A DNA stretch of 28,720 nt from Chara braunii (Eukaryota; Streptophyta; Charophyceae; Charales; Characeae). Made by a program: the position numbers and the translations under genes. The stretch lies in assembly GCA_003427395.1 (NCBI GenBank), contig BFEA01000160.1:986471-1015190 (forward strand), in the 5' to 3' direction. Positions 1 through 8,328 of this stretch are shown piece after piece (position 1 is the first letter of the stretch; the number at the start of each line of letters is the position of its first letter). The notes below the pieces were generated by a model, which ran no database searches, was not told the origin of the DNA, and was given only the letters and a program-made list of their open reading frames with translations.

Positions 1-31
<31 letters not shown>
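1..31. repeat. (CA)n microsatellite, cut by window edge
   Basis: Pure CA dinucleotide repeat running off the left edge of the window, so its true length is unknown. Confidence 0.95.
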
Positions 32-33
<2 letters not shown>

Positions 34-577
34 CCAGAGTCCATACTATAGCCGTATTTGCGGCTAGATTGGGTGCAAAAGGTCCCTAGTGTTAGAATAG
101 CTTCCTTACCTTTGACAATTCCAACAGCTGAAAATAGAATAGTCTAGCATTCTTGTGGAATAGCAAAATGTTGCAGATGGTTCCAATATTTGCGGCATTG
201 TCAAATCATTGCAGCAACCTGAAACAGGATCAATTGTGAATCTTGATGTCTGGGTTCATCATGATGTCTCTGTCCCAATCTTCTCTCCCCATCATTTGAA
301 TTATGCTGTCTGGCCGATGTTAGGAGCCAAGAGTCAGGGCATACTCACGCTTTGGCTTTCCTGGATGCATCCAACCGCAATTACAGCCAGGTTAGCATGC
401 ATCTCAGCTCGCCTACGTTCAGGGTTCATCGGGAAAAGTCCTGGTGTGAGTATGCCCTCATTCGCCAAGAGTTATTTGCCGCGGGGGAGAATCTGATGTA
501 GTGCAATCATTGTCGGAGTTAGGGAATGCCATTGTGTCTATCTTCTGCCGACGTCTTGCCATGCCTTCGCACAAGTG
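32..577. other. Anonymous sequence, no gene recognised
   Basis: About 550 bases of mixed composition. The only open frame here (209-496, plus) codes for nothing I recognise and has no domain-like pattern. I see no tRNA, terminal repeats or coding bias. Confidence 0.5.
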
Positions 578-624
578 CTACACATCGACAACAAAGTAGG
601 CACAAATACCACACTTCGGGTCTC

Positions 625-733
625 GCTCCACTACTCTCGAAATGTGCAAAATGATAGTGAATCTTCCGCTAGAACGTGCAAAGATACTCCGCCATGATTT
701 TTTGTCTTTTGTGCATGTCGAGAGTAGTGGAGC
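625..733. repeat. Long inverted repeat (hairpin), 16-bp perfect arms
   Basis: The arm at 625-640 (GCTCCACTACTCTCGA) is exactly complementary to 718-733. Pairing continues imperfectly inward through a TGTGCAAAA-like stretch (643-651) against TTTTGTGCA (707-715), leaving a loop of roughly 50-75 bases. It could be the core of a small foldback element or a transcribed hairpin. No target-site duplication was found beside it. Confidence 0.75.
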
Positions 734-740
734 AAGGGCC

Positions 741-1288
741 CATCGATGACAAAGTGAGCTGGATGTCAGTTCATCGTGGCAAAAGATGTCATGATTAGGA
801 CGGTTCGGAGTTGAAGGAGCCTTGCATGATGTGTTTATTTTTTTCTTCAGAATGTGTGGCATTTGACTTTCAGCCAACGCCCAGGAAGAGGTGAGAGAGA
901 GCGTTTCGGGGGATTCGGCAAATGGAGGGGAGAGGGAGGTATGGGAGAAGAAGATGGGAGGTAGAGGAGGAAAGAGGAGGGTATTGGTAAAAGCATCCCT
1001 TGACAGTTCAATTATCACTGTGCAAGATATGACCCCAAGTCTATGTTTAATCTGCAAAGGAGGTCACAGCCAGGAATGCCCCCACACCCCACAGGCCATC
1101 CCTAGCACTCTTCATCCTGCTGTAGCTACTTGGGGTTTAAGCCACCAGTACATCGGAGCGTCTTTGTGCTGCGGCAGATTCCAACTGCGATCCAAGCTTT
1201 GCCGAAACGCCAGTGGCACTGCGGGATTTTTTTTTTTCTCTTGGCTTGCGCCACCAGCCGTTTTGGTCCGGCTGCCCCGAGCCTCTGA
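741..1288. other. Anonymous sequence, no gene recognised
   Basis: Contains a purine-rich stretch (about 885-980) and an 11-12 base T run near 1227. Overlapping open frames on both strands are low-complexity and share no recognisable motif. Nothing here can be named. Confidence 0.45.
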
Positions 1289-1416
1289 TTTTTTTTTTAA
1301 ATTTAATATTTATTTATTTATTTGGATCGTTTCTCGATTTGTGTGTGTCATCCTTGCGCAGGGGCCATTCTAATCTTCGATGTATCGTTCCAATTTTAAC
1401 AAATGTCCCGAACGGC
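1289..1416 (-). pseudogene. U6 snRNA retropseudogene 1 (full-length, A-rich tail, TSD)
   Basis: Read on the minus strand from 1416, the sequence follows plant U6 snRNA from the 5' stem-loop (TTCGGGAC) through TTAAAATTGGAACGATACA, the GGCCCCTGCGCAAGGATGACAC block and AAATCGAGAAA to a CCAAAT end near 1319. It then runs into an A-rich tail (AAATAAATAAAT..., ending in 10 A) at 1289-1318. U6 genes made by Pol III end in a T run, so an A tail points to a retrocopy. The catalytic ACAGAGA box reads ACATCGA and the AGC triad reads AGA, so it should not work in splicing. Flanks AGCCTCTGA (1280-1288) and AGCCTCTCTGA (1417-1427) look like a target-site duplication differing by one CT unit. Confidence 0.88.
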
Positions 1417-1488
1417 AGCCTCTCTGAAAAATTCGGATTGTCTCGATTTGATTCTCAAGTTTGCCTGGGCGATGCACTGACGGTGACG

Positions 1489-1582
1489 GTTTAAACCGCC
1501 TGGACCCCACCCAGCTGACCGCGAGAAGGTGAAGGTTTAAAGTTTAAACCACCTGGTGACCCCACCCAGCGAACCGTGAGAA
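1489..1582. repeat. Imperfect tandem repeat carrying GTTTAAAC
   Basis: Units at 1489-1527 and 1542-1582 share GTTTAAACC, CCTGG, GACCCCACCCAGC and GAACCG/GACCG followed by GAGAA. The same GTTTAAAC...CCACC combination recurs in the tandem repeat near 5882-6023, so the two loci may be pieces of one repeat family. Confidence 0.75.
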
Positions 1583-1665
1583 TGTTCTGGTGGACATGGT
1601 GTCGACGAAAGGCTCAGCTTAGGGGCACACAATTTCGAGTGTCCCCACTTCCGCATATTTTTCGC

Positions 1666-1752
1666 TTTTTTGAAGTTTTTTTAGTTAATCTGATTGAAGT
1701 GGGATTTGAACTCGGGTCTGTATTTCAACAGTTCATTTGTGTAGCAACTGAG

Positions 1753-1798
<46 letters not shown>

Positions 1799-1826
1799 TA
1801 GGCCCGCTGGTAGTTGCCACTTGGCA
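1666..1826 (-). mobile_element. tRNA-derived SINE, family B copy 1, interrupted
   Basis: On the minus strand this matches the SINE at 28272-28432 over GAACTGTTGAAAT, CAGACC and the B-box region; here the B box is well kept (GTTCAAATCC). The A box (TAGCTCAGTTG) is split: TAGCTC and CTCAGTTG are separated by a long T run on this strand. A candidate 9-bp target duplication, ATTTTTCGC, lies at 1657-1665 and 1827-1835. It is T-rich and so weaker evidence than that of the other copies. If it is right, this copy has about 20 more bases at its 5' end than copy 2. The 3' end is A-rich. Confidence 0.68.
1753..1794 (+). repeat. ATT + 39-A run inserted in the SINE A box
   Basis: The plus strand shows CAACTGAG, then ATT and 39 A, then GAGCTAGGCCC. 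Removing the A run and one GAG rebuilds a normal SINE head on the other strand. The three-base GAG on each side (1750-1752, 1795-1797) looks like a short duplication made by the insertion. Confidence 0.8.
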
Positions 1827-1835
1827 ATTTTTCGC

Positions 1836-2109
1836 GCTCATCTCCTTCAACAAAAACATCTGGACAATTTTATGGATGTGTGTTACGTGCTGCTGTATAC
1901 GAAAACAATATATGAAGAAACATGCTTCCTTTTTTTTTTTTTTGGCAGAATTTACCATTTATTTAAAAAGGCACCCTGTAGCACTAGTGAACTGCCAGTT
2001 CACCCGAAGCAGAGTAGGGCTCTTTTTTTTTTTTTTGGCAAGCTTCGAGTCGCGGACACCACTTACGGAGTTGATATGAGCAGCCTCCCTAAGTGGCTCC
2101 ACAGTTGAA
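1836..2109. other. Anonymous sequence with two T runs and a palindrome
   Basis: Two runs of 14 or more T (near 1930 and 2022) are each followed by GGCA. Between them is a near-perfect palindrome, GTGAACTG-C-CAGTTCAC, at 1987-2003. The T runs could be minus-strand A tails of short insertions, but no clear target duplication was found. Confidence 0.4.
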
Positions 2110-3435
2110 GGCTCCATCTATTGGTGGGGAGCAGCACCTGCTGGAAACCGGGTCCAGCATCCCACATATTACGAGACATTTCCGTGACTGACAGTGATCA
2201 GACATCCAACTCATTTACTCAGGACTTCCTATCCATAATGTCGCCTATCGCCTATCTCCCTGATGTGTGAGGGAATGAGGCTCGTGTAGCCCCGGTCGGA
2301 CCCGGTCCTCTGTTCTCATTGTGGACAACTACCACCCTCCTGCAAGTGGTCTGTTGCTGAAACTTAGAATACCGGAGAACTTCAAGGCTTGAAACTGAGA
2401 ATGCTGGAGAACTTCCTGGCCGGATCTAGGCTGTTTTGTAGGTGCTTGCGGCATGAAAGGGCGGACTTTGCCCCCACTGGCCCCTGTTCCAGCTGGGGGG
2501 AATGGGCCCTTTGTTTGTCTGCCGTCCTATAGCCCTGGTCCTCTGTTGTCATCTTGGATAGGTACCATCCTCCCGCATATGGTCATGTCGCTGAAACTGA
2601 GAATGCAGGAGCTCTTTATAGCTGTGCCATTGTCATTGCCGAAGTGGTCTCCCATTGTGAAGGACCGGTATTGCTTGTCCCTCGTGTAAGGCTCGCTAAC
2701 TTGAACCTTGGTCACCGGGGTGCGAGCGAGACACCAATGTTGGGGCCGAACGCCATTCGTGTTGAGAAGGAGGCGGAGGGGTGGGCAAGGGGGGATCACG
2801 GGAAGGGGGGGTGGTGATGTTGTGGGGTTCGGGTCAGACAGGGCGTGGGGAAGGGGGGCCTGGGGTGGGCTAGTGAGAGGGAAGAGAGGTTGGGGGATTG
2901 GAAGAGGCGACGAAGGGGAGGGTGGATAAGCAGTCCGGGGTAGGGGAGACGAAGGAGAGGCAGGATACGGGGCTGATGGTGGAGGCGGGGTGAGCGGGGG
3001 TTGAGAGAAAGGGAGAGGAGGCTGGGGTAGGGAGGGAGAGAGAGGAGGTTGGGTGCAAGACTGAGGAGTCCCTTCTCCGGGTGCACATTCCACTATCAAT
3101 GCGTGTGCATTCCTGCCCGGCAGCGGGGTGTGGAAACAATCGAGCGGTCTCAGCCGCCAGTGCTTTTCTTTGGCAATCCAGTTCTTCCATATCAATGTCC
3201 CGTCATCGTGTATATCTGCCATCATCCTCTGGGGGTCGAGCCAGAGGTCCCTGAACTCCGAGATAGCTTGCCGCTTCCGAAGTTGATCTGCTATCGTAAG
3301 TAACGCAGTGAGCAGGTTCTTGTTGGCCTTTACTATCGTACTTCCTAAGGTCCTATTGACTCCTATCAAAATAGTTGAAAAAACATAATGATAGGTTTTC
3401 CAGCAGGTGTAGCTCCCCACCAATAGATTGGAGCC
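2110..3435. mobile_element. Putative DNA element bounded by ~40-bp inverted repeats
   Basis: The sequence at 2110-2149 (starting GGCTCCATCTATTGGTGGGG) is repeated in inverted orientation at about 3394-3435, with two small indels and about three mismatches. Homology stops outward of GGCTCC on both sides, as expected for element ends. No target-site duplication is evident. The interior holds imperfect direct repeats (2306-2370 against 2534-2605, both containing GGTCCTCTGTT and CTGAAACT) and a strongly strand-asymmetric G-rich tract (about 2765-3060). No transposase motif was recognised. It may instead be two inverted fragments of a larger repeat. Confidence 0.5.
2527..3423 (-). CDS. Hypothetical proline-rich ORF inside the inverted-repeat segment
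   Basis: This is a 298-codon open frame on the minus strand. The first ~110 residues are mixed and partly charged (LRKRQAISEFRDLWLDP). Residues ~120-210 are almost wholly Pro/Ser/Leu with many PPLP, SPS and PPS units, resembling an extensin-like or disordered linker. The last ~80 are mixed again. The listed first codon is TTG inside the right inverted repeat, so the true start is uncertain. The proline-rich part simply reads the C-rich strand of the G-rich tract, so it could stay open by composition alone. No family is recognised. It could be an exon of a transposon-borne gene or chance. Confidence 0.25.
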   Translation of the reverse strand: MVGSYTCWKTYHYVFSTILIGVNRTLGSTIVKANKNLLTALLTIADQLRKRQAISEFRDLWLDPQRMMADIHDDGTLIWKNWIAKEKHWRLRPLDCFHTPLPGRNAHALIVECAPGEGTPQSCTQPPLSPSLPQPPLPFSQPPLTPPPPSAPYPASPSSPLPRTAYPPSPSSPLPIPQPLFPLTSPPQAPLPHALSDPNPTTSPPPLPVIPPCPPLRLLLNTNGVRPQHWCLARTPVTKVQVSEPYTRDKQYRSFTMGDHFGNDNGTAIKSSCILSFSDMTICGRMVPIQDDNRGPGL

Positions 3436-3966
3436 TGCTGCAGGGATGTCAGAAGTGCCGGCTCATACCAACACGTCTGGCTGACCTGTGCCGTGGCTGC
3501 AAGTCCGTTAGTATGTGTTCGTTGGGCCTTACGGCGACACGATAATGACGATAAGACAGATAGAGTTCAATTTGATTGAACTGATGATTTTTTCACTGAA
3601 CTGGTGCACTTTTTTCCGATTTATTCGATTCAAAATATGACATGTTTTTTTTGGGGGGGGGGCCTTGTTTCTTGAGTATTGACATGGCAGAACGCCAGTT
3701 AAAAAACATATGTGGTGAAAAAAAAAAGAAAAAAAAAAGGAGTTTAAAAGACAATTGTGTTGCATATGTTTGCCACGGATAGGTCTGATCCACGGTGTGG
3801 GAGATAAGGGGCAGGCAAAATCGAGCGTCGGGAATATGAGGATCGTAGGTGCTGGTGGTTTCAGCCCCTTTCGCTGAATACAGTCAAGGACGTCACTGTG
3901 ACACCTAAGTGACTCTCTGAAAACAATGATTAACAGTGGACATCAATCTCCTTTGAAGGGTCAGTG
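3436..3966. other. Anonymous AT-rich sequence
   Basis: Contains a G run (3652-3661), an A-rich run (3717-3738) and no credible coding frame. It is the left flank of the SINE A insertion. Confidence 0.45.
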
Positions 3967-3977
3967 CGTCCAATACA
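3967..3977. repeat. Left TSD of SINE A
   Basis: CGTCCAATACA, identical to 4542-4552. It marks the pre-insertion target of the SINE between the two copies. Confidence 0.88.
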
Positions 3978-3978
3978 G

Positions 3979-4020
<42 letters not shown>

Positions 4021-4541
4021 TAAGATGTAGACTTGTCTTCTCCTCATATGGGGGACAGCCACATTTTTATCACGCTGTCATCTTCTCTTAGTATTGTACC
4101 TCGCAGTGCTCGCACTACATACCTGGATAAGCAGGGATCTATCCACACCAGGGAGATCGAGGAGAACCAGGAGATCTAGGTCGAACGCATAGGGTGTAGG
4201 GTCTCTAGGGTCTATGGCTTGGAACCTATCTATGCATGTCTAGCAGGTAAGAACTACCTACTAACTGAAGCTAAGCTATACTGAGGTGATGGGTCCACAC
4301 CCACCTAACTATGCTCAGTGCGGGGAGCAGCACCCAAGCTCCTAACACCTGGAGCGGGCTGGGATGTCAAGTGTAACTTCCACAACCACCCAGGAGCGAC
4401 AAGCTGACTTTCCCAGTCGGTGAACCTGAAGCATGCCACAGGAGGCAGAGGGGACCCGAATGGATGGCGTGGGGAATCGAACCCACGACCTCCTGCGTAC
4501 CACTTACGTGCTCAACCAACTGAGCTAGGCCGCTTGGCCTC
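3978..4541 (-). mobile_element. Full-length tRNA-derived SINE, family A, with A tail and 11-bp TSD
   Basis: Read on the minus strand from 4541, a tRNA-related head (4461-4541) carries an A box TAGCTCAGTTGG (4516-4527) and a perfect Pol III B box GGTTCGATTCC (4473-4483). These are followed by a non-tRNA body of about 440 bases and a 33-A tail (T run at 3983-4015). The identical 11-mer CGTCCAATACA sits at 3967-3977 and 4542-4552, directly outside the two ends, which defines the insertion. The head does not fold into a full tRNA: acceptor and anticodon stems are not complementary. It is therefore a SINE promoter, not a tRNA gene. At ~564 bases it is long for a SINE. Confidence 0.9.
4461..4541 (-). 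promoter_or_regulatory. Internal Pol III promoter (A and B boxes) of SINE A
   Basis: TAGCTCAGTTGG and GGTTCGATTCC lie 32 bases apart, normal spacing for a type 2 Pol III promoter. Both match consensus, so this copy might still recruit TFIIIC. Confidence 0.8.
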
Positions 4542-4552
4542 CGTCCAATACA

Positions 4553-4688
4553 ATCTATTAGTTTGACTCCTAAGTTATTATTATGGAGAATAAGCAGCAA
4601 GCAGCCGTCAGAAGGTTGGAATGGTAGGCAGTGGGCAAAACTGTTGGAGCACAATCTATCTAGTAGAGTGGCGTCAATCACTCTTCCT

Positions 4689-4759
<71 letters not shown>

Positions 4760-5298
4760 CAAGCAGGTGTATCTCGATGGGGAAAGATTCGGGGGGCAGG
4801 AGGTGGTGGGGAAGAGGGCAGGGATCTGCACATTCACATTATCTATAAGTTCTTGTCATCCTCACATTCTAAGCATTCTCATTGTGCTGTCCACTTTGTG
4901 TGTGTTCAGTGCCTAAGTGCCACACCTTCAAGATTTGTCAAATAGTCCATGCCTGTCTGTTAGGAGTGTGTGTAGCACTATTAGGGAGGCTTGGGGTTTC
5001 TATGTGTTCCCTGGTGGTGACAGGGACTCATCTGGTAGCTCCTTGGTCCTTCGATGGTGGCATGAATTTCCAGTTTGTAACTTTGTAGACTTATCTGTTG
5101 GGGTAAGTGATAATCTACATTGGTCCATGTTGTATTGTCAACCCCTGCTGCTTGGCATCCCTTCCAGTTGCCCCTTGCATTCGCTTGCTGCCCTGCTCCT
5201 TCGCCTCACTGCTTGCTCTGCATGTTTGCCCCCTTTGCCCCCCCACTGTCAATCTGCCCGCTTGCTTGCTTTTTCTAGATGCTTGCTTACTTGTCTTG
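4553..5298. other. Microsatellite-bearing anonymous DNA
   Basis: Holds a compound (CT)n/(GT)n microsatellite at about 4690-4757 and anonymous sequence up to a region drifting into CTTG/CCTG-like words. No gene recognised. Confidence 0.5.
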
Positions 5299-5301
5299 CC
5301 G

Positions 5302-5373
<72 letters not shown>

Positions 5374-5376
5374 CTT
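5299..5376. repeat. (CCTG)n tetranucleotide microsatellite
   Basis: About 18 uninterrupted GCCT units. Degenerate CTTG/CTGC words on both sides (about 5160-5510) suggest a once longer or decayed array. The repeated LPAC peptides in all plus frames are a by-product of the repeat. Confidence 0.95.
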
Positions 5377-5380
5377 GCTA

Positions 5381-5881
5381 AACTGTCTACCTGACTATCT
5401 CATTACATGGCTTGCTGCTTTGTTGTTTGCCTTTATACCCGCCTCCCGTTTTCCTCGCTTCACTGCTGCCTGCTCTGCCATCCTGCTCGTGGTGTCACCT
5501 GCCTGGTTGTCCACTCGCAACAGGGGTTAAAGTAGACTATGACCCGTAGCACCAGTGTGCGGATGATTCTGCACACTGTCGAGGGTTCAGCCTCTTCATG
5601 AATCAGTGGGACTCCGATGAAACAGTCTGTCATGTCCCTTGTCCTTCTCGTCCTACCGAGGCTTTGTTTTCCAGCTGAATTCATTATGATGTTAGTTTAG
5701 ACCTTGCTTTAACGCACCGCTTAAACCACCCCAGGACATCCCATACGTCGGCCACGGGGCCCCCTTTCGGAGGCCGAAACCGGCCGCCTATGTATTATAT
5801 CAACGGCGCGCCAGCTCTGACTTTTTCGGAGTCGGTGATGAACAAGTCTCCACAAGGACGAGGCCGTCTTACATGTACTAA
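5381..5881. other. Anonymous sequence
   Basis: No coding or RNA feature recognised. It includes a GC-rich patch (about 5740-5820) with short palindromes such as GGCGCGCC. Confidence 0.4.
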
Positions 5882-6023
5882 GGTTTAAACTTAAAAGTTA
5901 AAAAACCACCAATACAGTACATGGGCCCAGGCAACTGGAGAACTGGTGAGTAGGCGACAAACAAGTCTCAAGTTGCTAGAGGTTTAAACTTAGAAGTTAA
6001 AAACCACCAGTACAGTACATGGG
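5882..6023. repeat. ~99-bp-period tandem repeat with GTTTAAACTT
   Basis: Cores at 5882-5926 and 5981-6023 share GGTTTAAACTTA, AAGTTAAAA, ACCACCA and TACAGTACATGGGC. AACAAGTCTC upstream of each core is also repeated. This may be related to the GTTTAAAC repeat at 1489-1582. Confidence 0.8.
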
Positions 6024-6339
6024 CTCTCAAGGCTGTCTCCCTTTTTTTTTTGTTAAAGTAAAGAGGGGTGGTCTGTAACTAGAGTTAATGTGAGGGGAGT
6101 GCTACGTGTGAATGTTTCCCTCCCTCGGTCCCTCTTGATGGACGACCAGGAAGGGGCAAAGGTACGGATTTCGACTAGCCCCTACCGGGTATGGCTCTCC
6201 ATCCGCACCAGGCCAAGCTTTTGGCTGTCACATAACCGCCACACCCACTCACAAGAACACGTGTCTGTTGTATTGTTGGTCATATTGTCATGTTGTCAGT
6301 CACATGGACAGGAAATTAGAGTACAGAGGTTGTGCCAAC

Positions 6340-6890
6340 CGGAGGACAAAGCAGACCGACGACGTTCAGACAGCCAAGCAGATAAACAGATTTGCAGAGA
6401 GACCAGTGAACACATAGATTGTTCAGAGGACAAGGGCTGAGACCATTACAACCCTTTCAGGCAGTCGGACAGCTACCATCTTCACCTGAATCAAATGCCT
6501 GGTCATTATAGCTGTTCTTGGGCCAACTTTCAGACCAGATGCAGCGATAACGACCGTGCATTTTATTTGGGTGAAGGCGGTAGTCAGACATTCAGTCAAT
6601 GAAGCAGTCAGACGGATATACTGGCGAGTTGATAAGTGGTCACATAAATAGCATAGCCGTGAGGCAGACCAGGTGGCAGGCAGACAAACGGATAGCCAGA
6701 TAGCCAAGCCTGGCAGGCAGACAAGTAGTATGAGAGGCAATCTGTCAGTCAGTTCAGCCTGGGTGACGGAAAGGGAGAAAGACAGATAACACAGAAAGTC
6801 GTCTCGTTTGAATGAAAGGAAGGCAGACAGATACACAGAAAGTCGTCTCACTCGAATGAAAGAAAGGCAGACAGACAGACAGACATTTAG
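6340..6890. repeat. Degenerate GACA/CAGA minisatellite region
   Basis: Rich in CAGACA, GACAG and CAGGCAGACA words. The end is a clear tandem repeat: 6781-6825 and 6826-6869 share ACACAGAAAGTCGTCTC and GAATGAAAG. A run of pure GACA follows to about 6884. A hairpin MITE is inserted within the region. Confidence 0.65.
6476..6580. mobile_element. 105-bp hairpin MITE, copy 1 (TA target duplication)
   Basis: Almost the whole element is an inverted repeat. The left end CCATCTTCACC pairs with the right end GGGTGAAGGCGG, and the arms continue through GGTCATTATAGCTG against CAGCGATAACGACC. It is flanked by TA (6474-6475, 6581-6582). A second copy of 106 bp with the same ends and TA flanks is at 23133-23238. 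TA duplications and a non-coding hairpin fit a Tc1/mariner-type (Stowaway-like) MITE, although the termini differ from the classic Stowaway start. Confidence 0.85.
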
Positions 6891-6999
6891 TCAGAACAGA
6901 AGGGTGATATGTATAATGTAGGTGATGTGTGGATGTGCGTGTGTGTGTGTTTTAGTGTGTTGTCATGTTCACTTTACCCAACTCCACAAAAGAAGCATG

Positions 7000-7003
7000 A
7001 CTG
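7000..7003. repeat. Left target duplication (ACTG) of the Ty3/gypsy element
   Basis: ACTG immediately before the 5' LTR matches ACTG at 16911-16914 immediately after the 3' LTR. Four bases are shared; the family usually makes five. Confidence 0.6.
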
Positions 7004-7297
7004 TGCAACGACTTGCTGATTTCAACTGCCGAGACTGACTGCGAGGCTGTACAGTGTACTGCGGTGTTTGCTGCGTGCTTTGCTGTGTTTTTTGTCCGCA
7101 CTGAGGGCCGCCCGCTGTTCTAAAAATAGCCTGAATTAACAGCAGAAGGGGCTGAGTAGTTACCGGCCCTAAGTGGCCTTGAGCCCTAAGTGCAGCAGCA
7201 GGACCGATTTCGTAGAGGCCGAGCAGTCCCTAACTGAAACGGTACCGGTAGGTCCTAGGCTAGGGTAGTGTAGAATCTACAAGTAGGTTGGGGTAGG

Positions 7298-8328
7298 TGT
7301 TACATCTTCGACGCCACACGGGTCCTACCGGACCCGACTTAGGGCTAGAGGGACACACCAGGGCCTAAAGGCCCGACCTTGGGGTACTACAGGCCATAAA
7401 GGCCTCACCTTGAACCAGACCCGACGGGCAGGCCCAAACGACATTACCGTTTGGGGCCTGGCGGCGCTCTTGAGGCTGCCGCCCGCCGGTTGGGGCTGAA
7501 CCGTCCATCTGGACGGTTCAGGGCACGGCCAGGCCTCGCAGCAGTGAGGCCGGCCTCTGCCCACCGGTATAAAGAACCGGTCCGGCCTCACTTCGAGGCA
7601 TCGAACCACCGGCACTCTACCGGTGCGTTATGGTCAGCGCCAGAGCGCTGTTTTGATGCGCTAAGTTTAGCGCAGGAGCGAGCAAGGAGCAGCAGCGGCA
7701 GCGAAGCATTAGCACAACGGCAAGCGGAGCAGCAGCAGGGCGACTGAGCCAGCACGGCGGCCATTGCCGCCTGAGGTACCTGGGAGCAGAGGACCTCTCC
7801 TCCCTCCCTCGTCAGCTCTCTCTCTCTCTCTCTCTCTCCTCCTCCTCCTCCTTCTTCTTCTTCTTCTTCTTGGTACTTACCTGATTGGAGACTTGGAGAT
7901 TGTTGAGGTTGATACTCGGCTGCATCACAATTGGACACGGGTTACATCTGGACTCTGTATCTCCGACATTGGTGACCTATGGGCCTCGACATTTTGATCC
8001 TGTTGTATGACATTTTGGACTACCATATCGGAGACCTATCAGACTCTATCTATCGGTGTTGTCTACCTCCCCACCTCCTTCGTCTCTCCTCCCACCTTTC
8101 ATCTGTGAATGCGTGTACGGGATCTGGGCATCGTCTATGAATGGCCCAGACCCCACCATCTCACGATTGTATGTGTGTGGAGTGATGCTATGTGAGTCAG
8201 TCTATGTGAGTCAGTCTTTGTGAGTCAGTCTATGTGAGTCAGTCCATTTATCAGACTTCCGCTGCATATATGCTCATCCTACATTGGTTGATCTTTGGTT
8301 CTGCCCATACTCATTGAAGTATGTAACA
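7298..8328 (+). mobile_element. Nested solo LTR of a second LTR-retrotransposon family
   Basis: 1031 bp beginning TGTTAC and ending GTAACA, a perfect 6-bp terminal inverted repeat of TG...CA type. It is flanked by the 5-bp duplication GTAGG (7293-7297, 8329-8333), which occurs only once at the matching place in the 3' LTR. No internal coding region is present, so this is a solo LTR left after LTR-LTR recombination. Internal features are a TATAAA flanked by ACCGGT (about 7563-7581), an 11-bp-arm hairpin at 7497-7520, CT/CCT/CTT repeats (about 7817-7870) and four tandem copies of a TATGTGAGTCAGTC unit (about 8189-8244). Orientation is taken from the TATA position and is tentative. Confidence 0.92.
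7562..7581 (+). promoter_or_regulatory. Candidate core promoter of the solo LTR
   Basis: TATAAA (7568-7573) lies between two ACCGGT boxes, about 270 bases into the LTR, a reasonable place for the U3/R boundary. ACCGGT is self-complementary, so the pair could act as a double protein-binding site. Activity is not shown by sequence. Confidence 0.4.

Noticed and set aside
578-1057. 159-codon minus ORF
   Set aside because: It spans the inverted repeat and a purine-rich tract and has no motif or coding-like composition.
4461-4541. tRNA gene on the minus strand
   Set aside because: A and B boxes are present, but the acceptor and anticodon stems do not pair, and the sequence is the head of a 564-bp A-tailed unit with target duplications. 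It is called a SINE head.
5107-5530. LPAC-repeat ORFs
   Set aside because: They are translations of the (CCTG)n microsatellite, open in several frames because the unit contains no stop.
6423-6851. 142-codon minus ORF
   Set aside because: It lies in a degenerate GACA minisatellite and runs across a MITE; open by composition.
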